64,000 bases of DNA from Oceanobacillus rekensis (GCF_002153375.1 NZ_MTBQ01000002.1:126223-190222), one strand, 5' to 3'. Numbered from the stretch's first letter, positions 16,052 to 24,784 are shown. Program-made: numbers and translations. Notes: generated by a model from the letters alone, not told the origin.

Positions 16052-16590
16052 TTGGCTAAAACAAAGCGAGATCAGAAATCAGCTGAATTAGCGAACCAAA
16101 TTCTAGGAAACAACCAACTAGAGACTGTAGAAGACATGCAGAACGCACTCAAAGATATATTTGGGCCTATGTTTGAATCCCTGTTGAAGCGTGAAATGAA
16201 TGATCATTTAGGCTATAAATCAAACGATAAAGAGGGAAAAGACAGAAAACAGGTAGAATGGTTACGAGAAGAAAAGCATCTTGTCATAGCGCATTTGAAT
16301 CGGTCCAACAACTGTGGACTGCCAGGGGCGATTGATGTTTGAATAAGGAACTTTCATCATGTCGAGCGACTCTATGACTATGGAAGTGCTCGACATGGTG
16401 AAAGTTATGTACACAACAAATGCGGTTGATAGTATTCATTCAAGCCTTAGAAAGGTAACCAAAAAAGGAGCATTCTCCAATGAGAACGCCCTTTAAAAGT
16501 CTTGTATTTATGCGTAACTGAGCTCAAGGAAAAATGGGAAGGTGGCCATATCCAAAACTGGTCGATTGTTATGAACCAACTTCTTAGTCA
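16052..16590 (+). pseudogene. IS256-family transposase remnant
   Basis: The TTG at 16052 opens an N-terminal fragment (LAKTKRDQKSAELANQI, then LKDIFGPMFESLLKREMNDHLGY) typical of IS256/Mutator transposases. It degenerates after about 80 codons. The C-terminal part resumes at about 16405 (MYTTNAVDSIHSSLRKVTKK) with a frameshift near 16495, and ends with WEGGHIQNWSIVMNQLL. The central DDE region is deleted; an intact gene would be about 1.2 kb. It lies between the two copies of the GT2-capE duplication. Confidence 0.85.
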
Positions 16591-16630
16591 CGTAATAAAA
16601 ATTAGTTTGATGTATTTTTGTGTATCAAAA

Positions 16631-17386
16631 TTAGGTAACTTTATATTCCATTTTTAGTAATGTCGAATAAAATTTTTGATTAATTATCTGCTGTTGTTCC
16701 TTATTTAGAAAGGATTTCCATCCACCTACTCGACCTTCTCTAACAAATGGAATATTCCTGTCGTTAAACTCCGAAGGGTTAAGAGGTTCTTTTTGTTTTA
16801 CTTCTAATGATTTCATATTATCAAAAGAAGCCCAGTCTATAGCTTCTTGGATTTCTTCATCTGTTCTATCTAAATTTAAAAATTTTAGGAGTCTGTATAC
16901 TTCTCTAGAAGTATCGATGAGAAGGTCCTCGTATTTAACAAGTAAAAAACCATTCTTTACATTTTTTTGATTCGTAATCCAACTTTCAACACTTTCATCC
17001 CACATTCCAGGCCAAACATTTCCTAACAAGAATTTTTCAAAAAACTCATTAAACTCATTAAACATTAATTTAGAACCTTCCCCAAGGTATTTTAAGTGAT
17101 GAAAATAATATGAGATCACTATATCCCGAGGGTCTCTTACCAAATAAATTACTTTAGGATATGTGAAATCGTAACTCTCATGGCTCCATACAAGGTGTGG
17201 GGAAGGAAGGTTATCTACCATTTCCTCTTTAAGCCTTTGGATAAATTCAAATCTGTTTGCCCAGTCTATTTTTTTTCTATATAATAACGTTCCAATTAGA
17301 AATAATAGGTAGTTGTTCCCTGACTTTGGATATGCAACTATACAAATATCATCAGATTGGATTTTATAAGTAAGGCCTTTTGACAT
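16631..17386 (-). CDS. PAPS-dependent sulfotransferase
   Basis: A 251-residue member of the Sulfotransfer_1 family, which moves sulfate from PAPS to a hydroxyl or amino group. The 5'-phosphosulfate loop is AYPKSGNNYLL (residues 18-28). The 3'-phosphate-binding segment is YLVRDPRDIVISYYFH (near 81), and the C-terminal PAPS loop is REGRVGGWKSFL. A histidine in VWSHES is a possible catalytic base. No signal peptide, so it acts in the cytoplasm, probably on a glycan precursor. Such enzymes are uncommon in Bacillaceae, and the neighbouring glycan genes suggest sulfation of the surface polymer. Transcribed toward the IS256 remnant. Confidence 0.87.
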   Translation of the reverse strand: MSKGLTYKIQSDDICIVAYPKSGNNYLLFLIGTLLYRKKIDWANRFEFIQRLKEEMVDNLPSPHLVWSHESYDFTYPKVIYLVRDPRDIVISYYFHHLKYLGEGSKLMFNEFNEFFEKFLLGNVWPGMWDESVESWITNQKNVKNGFLLVKYEDLLIDTSREVYRLLKFLNLDRTDEEIQEAIDWASFDNMKSLEVKQKEPLNPSEFNDRNIPFVREGRVGGWKSFLNKEQQQIINQKFYSTLLKMEYKVT

Positions 17387-17462
17387 GCTTTTTCACCCTT
17401 TATTAATTTTACTTTAAGAAAACAGCGAATTTATGAATTAGTATCATTTAATGTCATTAATT

Positions 17463-18581
17463 TTAAGGTTGAACATTTGATGGAATAGTATCCGGTTTAT
17501 TAGGATTAAATACTTCATTCGCCCAAAATAAAACAATCATTTCCTCATTTGATAAATTCTCAATGGAATGTATATATCCTGGTGGGATGTCTACGACTTC
17601 TATCTTTTTGTCTGTAACAAAATAAGTTATTACTTCATCCGAATCTATGTTTCTAAATTTAATATTTGCTTCTCCTTTTATGACAAGAAATTTTTCTATT
17701 TTTGTATTATGATAATGGTTTCCTCTTATTACGCCTTTTCGTGATTTAGAGACAAATATTTGGCCCATCTCATGCGATTTAATTAATTCAAATAGGGTTC
17801 CTCTTTCATCATCATAAGTAGGCAATTCATATGAGAAATTGTTCTTATCGAAATAGGACATATATGTTGAATATAGAAATCTAGTCAATTTATCGGACAA
17901 ATTAGGAAGCATTAAGGTTTTTCGTATATCTCTTATTTCATAGAGTTTATTAGCCAATTCACCTAATGTTATTTTGAAGTTCTGACTTATAGAACAATCG
18001 TACTGTCCTTCTTTTGTCCTTTTATAAATACAATCTGTAAAACTATTTACCACATCATCAATGTACACCAATTCTATACTTTTGTTAGAGTCATGAATTG
18101 AAATATCTATACCGTGTGAAATATTGTAACAAAAAGTGGCGGCGACTGAATTATAATTAGGCTTACACCATTTCCCGAACACATTTGGTAATCTATATAT
18201 ATAAACCTCTGCACCCGTTTCCACACTATATCTTTTAAGAATATCTTCTGCCTTTTTTTTGCTTATGCCATATGGGGTATTAAGTTCTGCCTGAGTGGAC
18301 GATGAAAACACTATTTTAGGATTTTTATTAACTTTCTTTAAATAGTTTACTATTAATTCAGTCAACCCCAGGTTAGTTCTCACAAATTCTTCATCATCTA
18401 GTGGTCTATTAACTCCTGCTAAATGGTATATGATATCCGAATCATTCAAATATTGATAAAGCAAGGATAGGGAATCCCTACTACTATACGTCATTATTGT
18501 TAAACCTTCTTCCCTAGATAGTCTTTCCGCCAAGTTTTTACCAATAAAGCCAGTTGCACCAGTTATTAACACTTTAACCAT
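17463..18581 (-). CDS. capF: CapF-like NAD-dependent epimerase/reductase with cupin domain
   Basis: A 372-residue two-domain enzyme like S. aureus CapF (369 residues) and FnlB. Residues 1-245 form an extended SDR domain with ITGATGFIGKNLAE, a YGISKKKAE Y-x3-K active site, and YRLPNVFGKWCKPNYNS. Residues about 250-370 form a cupin with a metal-binding GNHYHNTKIEKF motif and a PPGYIHSIEN segment. CapF acts after CapE in making UDP-N-acetyl-L-fucosamine from UDP-GlcNAc. CapE is encoded at 20775 on the other strand; CapG, the last enzyme, is not in the window. It is probably co-transcribed with the sulfotransferase gene 77 bases downstream. Confidence 0.88.
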   Translation of the reverse strand: MVKVLITGATGFIGKNLAERLSREEGLTIMTYSSRDSLSLLYQYLNDSDIIYHLAGVNRPLDDEEFVRTNLGLTELIVNYLKKVNKNPKIVFSSSTQAELNTPYGISKKKAEDILKRYSVETGAEVYIYRLPNVFGKWCKPNYNSVAATFCYNISHGIDISIHDSNKSIELVYIDDVVNSFTDCIYKRTKEGQYDCSISQNFKITLGELANKLYEIRDIRKTLMLPNLSDKLTRFLYSTYMSYFDKNNFSYELPTYDDERGTLFELIKSHEMGQIFVSKSRKGVIRGNHYHNTKIEKFLVIKGEANIKFRNIDSDEVITYFVTDKKIEVVDIPPGYIHSIENLSNEEMIVLFWANEVFNPNKPDTIPSNVQP

Positions 18582-19072
18582 TTACTTAACTCCTCGCACT
18601 TTTATTTGAGTTAGTCATTATCTTCAGTAAACTTTTGTTAGTCCAATAAACCACCATGTCTCAACAATTGTTCAATCTTCTGGAATGATAATAAATTAGC
18701 ATTCGACTCATATTTCGAGAAATTTACTTTGGGAAGATGTTTGTAATTATTGTATATTTTTGAAGATGGGAGTAACGGGTAGATAACACAGCAATCGTCA
18801 CTACAATGATAAGTAAATTCCGATTCATACTAAGAAACTAATACCTTATGAAGCTTTTCGCCCGAACAATTCCCTATTTCTTTTATTAATATATTTATCA
18901 GTTAAGTTATTGATTAAAACCTTGCCAGATCCACGATGCGGAAAGATAACATTTTCATCACATATACCTCTCTCCAATTGACCCTTGGCTGTTTTTAGGA
19001 GCATGTCAATGGCTTGAGGTAAGGTTTCAGAAAAATCATTAGTAGTTTCAACTGGTGATTATTATTTTCTAT
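18582..19072. other. Region between GT61 gene and capF
   Basis: The minus strand is open from 19072 to 18846 (about 75 codons, no start), reading PQAIDMLLKTAKGQLERG, then ENVIFPHRGSG and DKYINKRNRELFGRKAS. It looks like the end of a lost gene that followed GT61; it was not recognised. Nothing was seen in the remaining 260 bases toward capF. Confidence 0.4.
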
Positions 19073-19078
19073 CTATTA

Positions 19079-20171
19079 TTAAATTTCTGCGCTATCCACT
19101 ATTTCCAATAATTTATCTATATTGACAATAAGGTTGTTCATTATTACATGAACACTAGATGGAGGATATGCGACCGAACACATTAGAAGGTAATAGTCTA
19201 GATTAAGATAATTACCAATTTTTATAAATTCGTCTGAAGTTGAATTGAATAACTGAATGACCTTAGTTCCTGGATTACAAAATAATAAATTTGTCAGTCC
19301 TGCACCATTTGACCCAATAACAGCTTTAGCTGACGAAAAGATATTAATTTGTTCTTGTACCGACATGGAAGACAAAACAATTTTTTTAAATCCTCTTTTT
19401 TCCAATACCCCCATCACTTCTTCTTCATTAATAACTTTCCTCCATAAAGCATCTTCGCGACTAATATAAATTCGTTCAAATTCACTTGAATTTTTAACAG
19501 ATTCTTTATTAAGAAAAGTTTCGCGTAGAAAATCTACGGTCCATTTTACACTTGTTCCTATATTAAATGGGACTGATGGGAGAACCAAGTTTTCTGCCCT
19601 CAGGTGCATTCCTGGTGTAAGCTGAATAATTTTATTTTTAGGAATCCCCAGCGTTTCAATAGTTTCCCGATGATATCGAAATTTTAGCGGTGGTAAAACG
19701 TATTTATCTATCTGGATTCCACTGAGTTGCAACAAGTGAAACCTGCCTACAGTATCATGTAACCAATGCCAATAATTAGAGTGTCCCGCCCAAGCTAAAA
19801 CTGCTACTGTCCCATGATAATAGGATGGTGAAGGAATACGTGTATTTCTAAAGTAATCCCAATATAAATGAAAAGCCATGTCTCGTAGCAGTTTACGATC
19901 GGGGGTCAATACAAAAACCATCCCTTCTACTAATCTATTCATCCACACACTTCCATGTTTAACAATGGAAACAAAGGATTTATCAAACTTATGACTCACT
20001 CCAAATTGTGGAGGGTTTACCCAATCTACCCATTTTGGTGGATCTCCTTTTGGAGCAGTAAATTGGAAAGCCTCATTTGTATAAAACTCTTTATAAACAT
20101 GCTGTATTTCACTACCTAGCTTTGTTTCCTGAATCCAATCACTTGTGTTTAAATAAAAGTTTTTTTTTCAT
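19079..20171 (-). pseudogene. GT61 (DUF563) glycosyltransferase with a frameshift in an A9 tract
   Basis: Residues after the shift match the GT61 family: YWHWLHDTVGRFHLL, then YISREDALWRKVINEEE and AVIGSNGAGLTNLLFCNPG near the C-terminus. The open frame appears to begin at GTG 19999 with no ribosome site. An in-frame, stop-free extension continues upstream for about 57 more codons (NFYLNTSDWIQE, then VDWVNPPQFG). It meets an ATG at 20171 that has GAGGTG five bases upstream. Directly after that ATG is a run of nine A; eight would give a 363-residue protein. So the gene is off by one base in a homopolymer. This may be phase variation, transcriptional slippage, decay or a sequencing error. Confidence 0.75.
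20160..20168 (-). repeat. A9 homopolymer at codons 2-4 of the GT61 gene
   Basis: On the minus strand ATG is followed by nine A. With nine A translation stops after ten codons; with eight A the frame is open through the whole glycosyltransferase. Confidence 0.8.
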
Positions 20172-20267
20172 ACTACACCTCATTCTAAGATTCTATATAA
20201 ATTATTCTATTCGGAAGAAGGGTGTTACAATTTTATAGGAGGTTTGTTAAGGAAAGAGTGAGGAAAA

Positions 20268-20475
20268 TTAAAAATAACGAGGGTAATATGTAAAAAACAG
20301 ACCCATAACAACTTTTAGTATAATTGGTTGGGTGATAAAAAATCCGATAGTAAAGTTTTCTGAAATAGAGGCTCCGTCTTTATAAAGGGCTCTTGTGGAG
20401 CGTTCCCTCTCAATAATTTTCCCCTTCTTGACATTGATTGTCCAAGCTCCAGATTTTTTCTTTGTTTCTAGAAGG
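20268..20475 (-). other. Open coding remnant, unrecognised
   Basis: About 69 codons are open on the minus strand without a start (contains SGAWTINVKKGKIIERERS and ISENFTIGFFITQP, ending YYPRYF). It is upstream of the GT61 gene. Possibly the remains of another sugar-transfer gene; no identification is made. Confidence 0.35.
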
Positions 20476-20532
20476 TAGCGTTAGTGTCATACTCCTCTTT
20501 ATTTAAGTGAATAAAGGCCTCCTTTAGTAAAC

Positions 20533-20774
20533 TTCACTGGAACCACAATATTAGAACACACATATATTATTTGAGAGGTTTTTATCCTGTGTTTCACTTT
20601 GCATAAACCTTTGAATCTTATAATTTAAATATAAATATACTAATATATTTGCCTATTGGTATAACTATCCGCGAAAAACTCTGAGAGTGACTTTCTGCGA
20701 AGGGGCTGAAATAATGACATATTTAATTGGATATTTCTGGGACGAATCAAGTGGAAAAGCTTGTAAAGATTTCC
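20533..20774 (+). pseudogene. Deleted GT2 gene, right copy of the duplication
   Basis: Positions 20533-20625 repeat the GT2 upstream region, and 20627-20715 repeat the last 80 or so bases of the GT2 gene (ACTAATATATTTGCCTATTG). The whole middle is missing. The capE gene follows directly, so the deletion probably brings capE under the duplicated promoter. Confidence 0.75.
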
Positions 20775-21812
20775 ATGTTTAGAGATAAAATACTACTAAT
20801 AACAGGTGGCACAGGTTCCTTTGGAAATGTAGTGCTAAAACATTTTCTGAATACGGACATTAGGGAAATTAGAATACTTTCAAGAGACGAAAAAAAACAA
20901 AATGATATGCGCGCTTTGTACCAGAATGATAAAATAAAATTCTTTATCGGGGATGTACGGGACATCAATAGTTTAAATGATGCTATGTACAATGTGGACT
21001 TTATTTTTCATGCTGCTGCGCTTAAACAAGTTCCCTCATGTGAATTTTTTCCGTTAGAGGCTGTAAAAACAAATGTACTTGGGACCGACAATGTATTAAC
21101 TGCAGCGATAAGAGCAGGTGTAAAAAAGGTGATTTGTCTTTCAACAGATAAAGCAGCATACCCTGTAAATGCTATGGGTATTTCAAAAGCTATGATGGAA
21201 AAAACATTCATTGCCAAGTCGCGATTGGCCTCCCCTGAAAAAACGCTAATTTGTGGCACTAGATATGGTAATGTTATGGCATCCCGTGGCTCGGTCATAC
21301 CAGTGTTTATCGAACAAATACAGTCTGGAAAACCACTAACGATTACTGATCCCAAAATGACTCGCTTTATAATGAGCCTGGAAGATGCTGTGAATTTGGT
21401 TTTATATGCCTTTCATAATGCCTCGAATGGTGACATTATGGTTCAAAAATCTCCATCTGCCTATATAGGTGATTTAGCACAAGCACTAAAGGAATTATTT
21501 GGAGTGAAAAATGAAATTGAAATTATTGGTACACGCCACGGTGAAAAGGTTTACGAGGTACTGCTTACAAAAGAAGAAGCGGCAAGAGCGATTGATTTGG
21601 GCGACTTTTATAGAATTTCTGCGGATAACCGAGAGTTAAATTATGGTAAGTATCTTGAAGAAGGTTCACCTAAAATTACTCTAACAGATGAATATAATTC
21701 CAATAACACAAAAATTCTTTCTATAGAAGAGATAAAAGAGAAATTGTTGTCTCTTACTTTTGTTCAAGATCAACTACGTAAATGGAAAGGAAGAGGAAAA
21801 GGAAATTTTTAG
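20775..21812 (+). CDS. capE: CapE/FnlA-like UDP-GlcNAc 4,6-dehydratase/5-epimerase
   Basis: A 345-residue extended SDR that converts UDP-GlcNAc to a UDP-4-keto-6-deoxy sugar, the first step to UDP-N-acetyl-L-fucosamine (with CapF) or related aminosugars. Family features are ITGGTGSFGN at the N-terminus, AAALKQVPSCEFFPLEAVKTN, STDKAAYPVNAMGISKAMME (catalytic region with M-x3-K in place of Y-x3-K), and RYGNVMASRGSVIP. The start at ATG 20775 (MFRDKILLITGG) matches the family; upstream TTG and GTG codons are in frame but fall in GT2-derived sequence, and the binding site is weak. CapF is on the opposite strand. The gene is intact, although the region before it is rearranged. Confidence 0.9.
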   Translation: MFRDKILLITGGTGSFGNVVLKHFLNTDIREIRILSRDEKKQNDMRALYQNDKIKFFIGDVRDINSLNDAMYNVDFIFHAAALKQVPSCEFFPLEAVKTNVLGTDNVLTAAIRAGVKKVICLSTDKAAYPVNAMGISKAMMEKTFIAKSRLASPEKTLICGTRYGNVMASRGSVIPVFIEQIQSGKPLTITDPKMTRFIMSLEDAVNLVLYAFHNASNGDIMVQKSPSAYIGDLAQALKELFGVKNEIEIIGTRHGEKVYEVLLTKEEAARAIDLGDFYRISADNRELNYGKYLEEGSPKITLTDEYNSNNTKILSIEEIKEKLLSLTFVQDQLRKWKGRGKGNF

Positions 21813-22393
21813 TTCCTGGTACTACTTGAATGGCAGGTTACATCATCTCATTATATTTACATTACCATGGTCGTGAAGTAATGACCTTTCTGAGGACACC
21901 ATTTCCTTATTGTGAGAACATTAATGGTGACATTATGGAGTCGTCTTTGTTAAAAGTAATTTAAATCCAAAGTTTAGGGTAAACTTTAAACAAGCAAAGA
22001 ATAGGATTTACCATGAACGGGATGATTGGTTAATCTCCCCGAATAACAGGAAGATCTTGTTTAAGAAATATCCACCAAAAAGAACACCTCTGATTATGAA
22101 TAAGCTACAAAATAGACCAATGTGAGAAGTTAAAAACTGTTGCTAAAAACACGCTGAAATGCGCCAAAAAAAAGGCCAAGGTCGGCCTTTTTTACTCCGT
22201 TTTCTTCGATACCCTTAAATTAATAACTACAAAATGTATATCCTAAACATAGGATATTTTATCTCGTAGTAAATTTTTATACAAGTTTTACTTTTATTAA
22301 CAAAGGTAAAATTTAGTCCATTGGTATATATACTTTATTAAAAATGTATAAGCAATATTGATTGATTATACTACACAGAAAGGTGTGTAATCG
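21813..22393. other. Region between capE and the methyltransferase gene
   Basis: From 21931 to 22125 the plus strand is open for 64 codons without a start (contains NLNPKFRVNFKQAKNRIYHE and KYPPKRTPLIMNKLQ). It is probably the end of a lost gene and was not recognised. A terminator at 22164-22194 follows. The 200 bases before the methyltransferase gene are very AT-rich and hold its promoter. Confidence 0.45.
22164..22194. terminator. Bidirectional intrinsic terminator
   Basis: An AAAGGCC AAGGTC GGCCTTT stem with A-rich and T-rich flanks, able to work in both directions. Confidence 0.8.
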
Positions 22394-23005
22394 ATGGAAG
22401 ATATATTCACGAATATTCACAAAAATAATAAGTGGGGGAGCTCTGATTCTGTTTCAGGACCAGGTTCATCCATCACACAAACCAGAACACTTATCGAAGA
22501 ATTACCAAAATTAATAAAACACCTTAAAGTAAAAAAAATAATAGATGCACCATGCGGTGATTTTAATTGGATGAAGGAAATATACAAAGACATAGAAATG
22601 TATATTGGCATCGACATAGTAAATGAAATAATCCAAAGAAATAAGAAAGAGTATTTAGCAGATAACCTACAGTTTATTCATTCAGATATTATAAAAGATC
22701 AATTACCGGAAAGTGATTTAATCCTTTGTCGAGACTGTCTTGTACATTTTTCTTTTTCAGATATTCGTTTAGCACTCAATAATTTCAAGGCAAGCCATTC
22801 TAGGTATTTGTTAACAACTACATTTACTAATCGAAAAGGTAATACCAATATTAAGACGGGAGGATGGCGTCCTCTTAATTTAGAAATGAAGCCGTTCAAT
22901 TTTCCTAAGCCCATCCATGTAATAAATGAAAACTGTACTGCAGGAAGCATGAGATATACAGATAAATCATTAGCTTTATGGGATTTAAATACAATTAACT
23001 TTTGA
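22394..23005 (+). CDS. Class I SAM-dependent methyltransferase
   Basis: A 203-residue Rossmann-type methyltransferase. Motif I is IIDAPCGDFNWM (residues about 49-60), the motif II acidic residue is in YIGIDIV, and LILCRDCLVHFSFSD corresponds to motif IV with the following helix. AAAGGTG precedes the ATG. The position at the edge of the glycan island suggests methylation of a sugar or a glycan end, but small-molecule or protein targets are possible. It is separated from capE by decayed sequence and a terminator, so it has its own promoter. Confidence 0.8.
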   Translation: MEDIFTNIHKNNKWGSSDSVSGPGSSITQTRTLIEELPKLIKHLKVKKIIDAPCGDFNWMKEIYKDIEMYIGIDIVNEIIQRNKKEYLADNLQFIHSDIIKDQLPESDLILCRDCLVHFSFSDIRLALNNFKASHSRYLLTTTFTNRKGNTNIKTGGWRPLNLEMKPFNFPKPIHVINENCTAGSMRYTDKSLALWDLNTINF

Positions 23006-23143
23006 CTTGTTATAACTTGCGGTGTTTTGCAAACTAAACGTTTAGAACTAATATGTACCCTATAGAACAGACACTTTAAAAAAGAGTCTGCTCTATAGAA
23101 TATTTTTTTGTATAATGAAGAAAATAGCGATCGGGGAAAAAAT

Positions 23144-23486
23144 ATGCGTAAAAAAACATTCACACAGGGAGACATTGAGAGGTTATTAAATAACACCTAT
23201 GTAAAATCAGTTAGTCAAAAGGGAATCACTTATTCAGATGAATTTAAGCGCATTTTATTGTAAATATGAGAATGGTAAGCTACCAAAACAGATTTTTGAA
23301 GTATGTGGTTTCGATTTAGAAATCATAGGAGAAAGAAGAGTTCAATCTTCTACAAGCAGATGGAGTGCAGCTTATAAAATGGATGGAATAAATGGTTTAA
23401 TAGATACACGAAAGGAGAACTCCGGAAGGCCAAGTCAATGTGAACTCTCTTTAGAAGAAAAAATGGCACGATTAGAACAATTTTAG
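23144..23486 (+). pseudogene. IS3-family orfA remnant (second type)
   Basis: The ATG at 23144 opens KKTFTQGDIERLLNN...GITYSDEFKRILL, which stops at 23261. The homology continues in the next frame as YENGKLPKQIFEVCGFDLE, then RWSAAYKMDGINGLIDTRK and GRPSQCELSLEEK. This is an IS3/IS150-type helix-turn-helix orfA with one frameshift near 23258; orfB is absent. It differs from the IS3 type at 9-13 kb and marks the right edge of the accessory island. Confidence 0.78.
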
Positions 23487-23500
23487 ACTTTTCACCAATC

Positions 23501-23527
23501 TGGAAGCAAAACCGTCTCCATGCTTCC
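23501..23527. repeat. Family 1 half-repeat (arm B)
   Basis: GGAAGCAAAACCGTCTCC and then ATGCTTCC, just after the orfA remnant. Confidence 0.65.
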
Positions 23528-23616
23528 ATCAATGTTTATATTCTTAGTTTAGGTTCAGAATTCATTGGTAAAATAAGAAGCGGAAACATTAATATAAAGT
23601 AAGAGGAGGAATTATT

Positions 23617-24366
23617 ATGTCAGAACGTTTTAAAGGTAAAACTGCGATTGTAACAGGTGGTGCAAGTGGAATTGGTGAAGCAACGGTAAAGCAGTTTGCC
23701 GAGGAAGGCGCTAAAGTGGTTATTTCTGATATGTCAGATAAAGGGAAGGATTTGTCAGATCTTCTCAACAAAGAGGGTTATGAAACCATTTTTATCAAAA
23801 CCGATGTAACAAATGAAGAGGATGTAAAGAATTTAATCGACGTAACGGTTGAAAAATTCGGCAGTCTTGACGTTCTTTTCGCAAATGCGGGAATAGGTGG
23901 CATAACGCTTGTACATGAAACCGATTTTTCGGAATGGAAGAAAATCATCGATGTTAATTTACATGGTGTTTTCTTATGTAATAAATATGCGATTACGCAA
24001 ATGCTAACTCAGGAAAATGGCGGGGCTATCGTTAATAATGATTCCATCCATGGCGTTGTTGGTAAACAAGGAGTTGGCGCTTACAGTGCAGCTAAAGGTG
24101 GCGTGAAATTATTAACACAAACGGAAACTGCTGAATACGCGGCTCGAGGCATTCGGATTAATAATGTCAATCCAGGATATATTGAAACCCCATTACTCGC
24201 AGATTTGCCAGAGGAAGCAAAGCAAGAATTAATCAAATTGCATCCGATTGGCCGTTTAGGAAAAGCGGAGGAAGTAGCAAAGGCCGTTGCTTTCCTAGCA
24301 AGTGATGACGCATCATTTGTAACAGGCGCAAGTCTATTGGTTGATGGAGGATACACAGCCGTTTAA
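23617..24366 (+). CDS. Short-chain dehydrogenase/reductase
   Basis: A 249-residue classical SDR. The cofactor motif is TGGASGIG (residues 13-20), followed by NAGIGG, the catalytic serine in NDSIHG, and Y-x3-K in YSAAKGG. The C-terminal PGYIETPL and DGGYTAV are usual for 3-oxoacyl-reductase-like members. An aspartate after the second beta strand (VVISDMSD) suggests NAD(H) rather than NADP(H). It is a cytoplasmic oxidoreductase for an alcohol/ketone pair; the substrate is unknown. AGAGGAGG precedes the ATG. It stands alone with a terminator downstream. Confidence 0.88.
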   Translation: MSERFKGKTAIVTGGASGIGEATVKQFAEEGAKVVISDMSDKGKDLSDLLNKEGYETIFIKTDVTNEEDVKNLIDVTVEKFGSLDVLFANAGIGGITLVHETDFSEWKKIIDVNLHGVFLCNKYAITQMLTQENGGAIVNNDSIHGVVGKQGVGAYSAAKGGVKLLTQTETAEYAARGIRINNVNPGYIETPLLADLPEEAKQELIKLHPIGRLGKAEEVAKAVAFLASDDASFVTGASLLVDGGYTAV

Positions 24367-24406
24367 ACATTTCCAAATGATTAAAGTGATTGATTTAATG
24401 AGATAA

Positions 24407-24457
24407 GAGAGACCGTTCCATTGCTTGTTAATATAAGCAAAGGAGCTGTCTTTTTTT
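24407..24457 (+). terminator. Intrinsic terminator of the SDR gene
   Basis: An imperfect stem (AGAGAC...TTGCTT with AAGCAA...GTCTTT) followed by T7. Confidence 0.65.
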
Positions 24458-24513
24458 AGGTTGGGCTCTATTATTCTAGGTTTAATTTGAGAAGGAAGGT
24501 AAAGTATGTCAGG

Positions 24514-24605
24514 ATTCGCGGAATAAACTTTAAATTCGCGGAAATATAAAATAATCCGCGGAATAAATAACTAAAATCGCGGAATTATGCACTTAATTCG
24601 CGGAA
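24514..24605. repeat. Array of five TTCGCGGAA motifs with 20-21 bp period
   Basis: Copies start at 24514, 24534, 24554, 24575 and 24596 (ATTCGCGGAA with small changes). The unit is one base short of the palindrome TTCCGCGGAA. The spacing equals two helical turns, so all copies face the same side of the DNA. Single copies occur elsewhere, for example near 7232. Confidence 0.7.
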
Positions 24606-24624
24606 TTGAAACTTTGCAGCAACA

Positions 24625-24784
24625 GTAGCAGCGGCAGCCCCAACCCGCACCTGATCTATATAAAGATGTAGCCAAAACGTTAGTTAAAAATGATATCGCA
24701 ACAGAAATTAATCCAGGATTATACTATCGTTATCCAGTCAAAGAAATGTGTCCGAGCCCACTATTTTCTAAATTCCTTTTGTAA
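24625..24784 (+). pseudogene. Fragment of a PHP-domain histidinol-phosphatase-like gene
   Basis: An open stretch without a start reads LYKDVAKTLVKNDIATEINP, then GLYYRYPVKEMCPSP, and stops at 24782. This resembles the end region of PHP-type histidinol phosphatases, where an ATEINxGLxYRYP segment is characteristic. The rest of the gene is absent, and the fragment overlaps the 3' end of the AraC-type gene on the other strand. Confidence 0.5.

Noticed and set aside
19079-19999. GT61 gene starting at GTG 19999 as a complete gene
   Set aside because: No ribosome site at that codon, and an in-frame family-like extension continues upstream to the A9 tract and a well-placed ATG.
22699-23196. A 165-codon minus-strand frame opposite the methyltransferase gene
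   Set aside because: Shadow of the methyltransferase gene and IS remnant; no binding site or domain.
24514-24605. Possible mini-CRISPR
   Set aside because: The repeat is only about 10 bp and the spacers are 10-11 bp; no cas genes are present.
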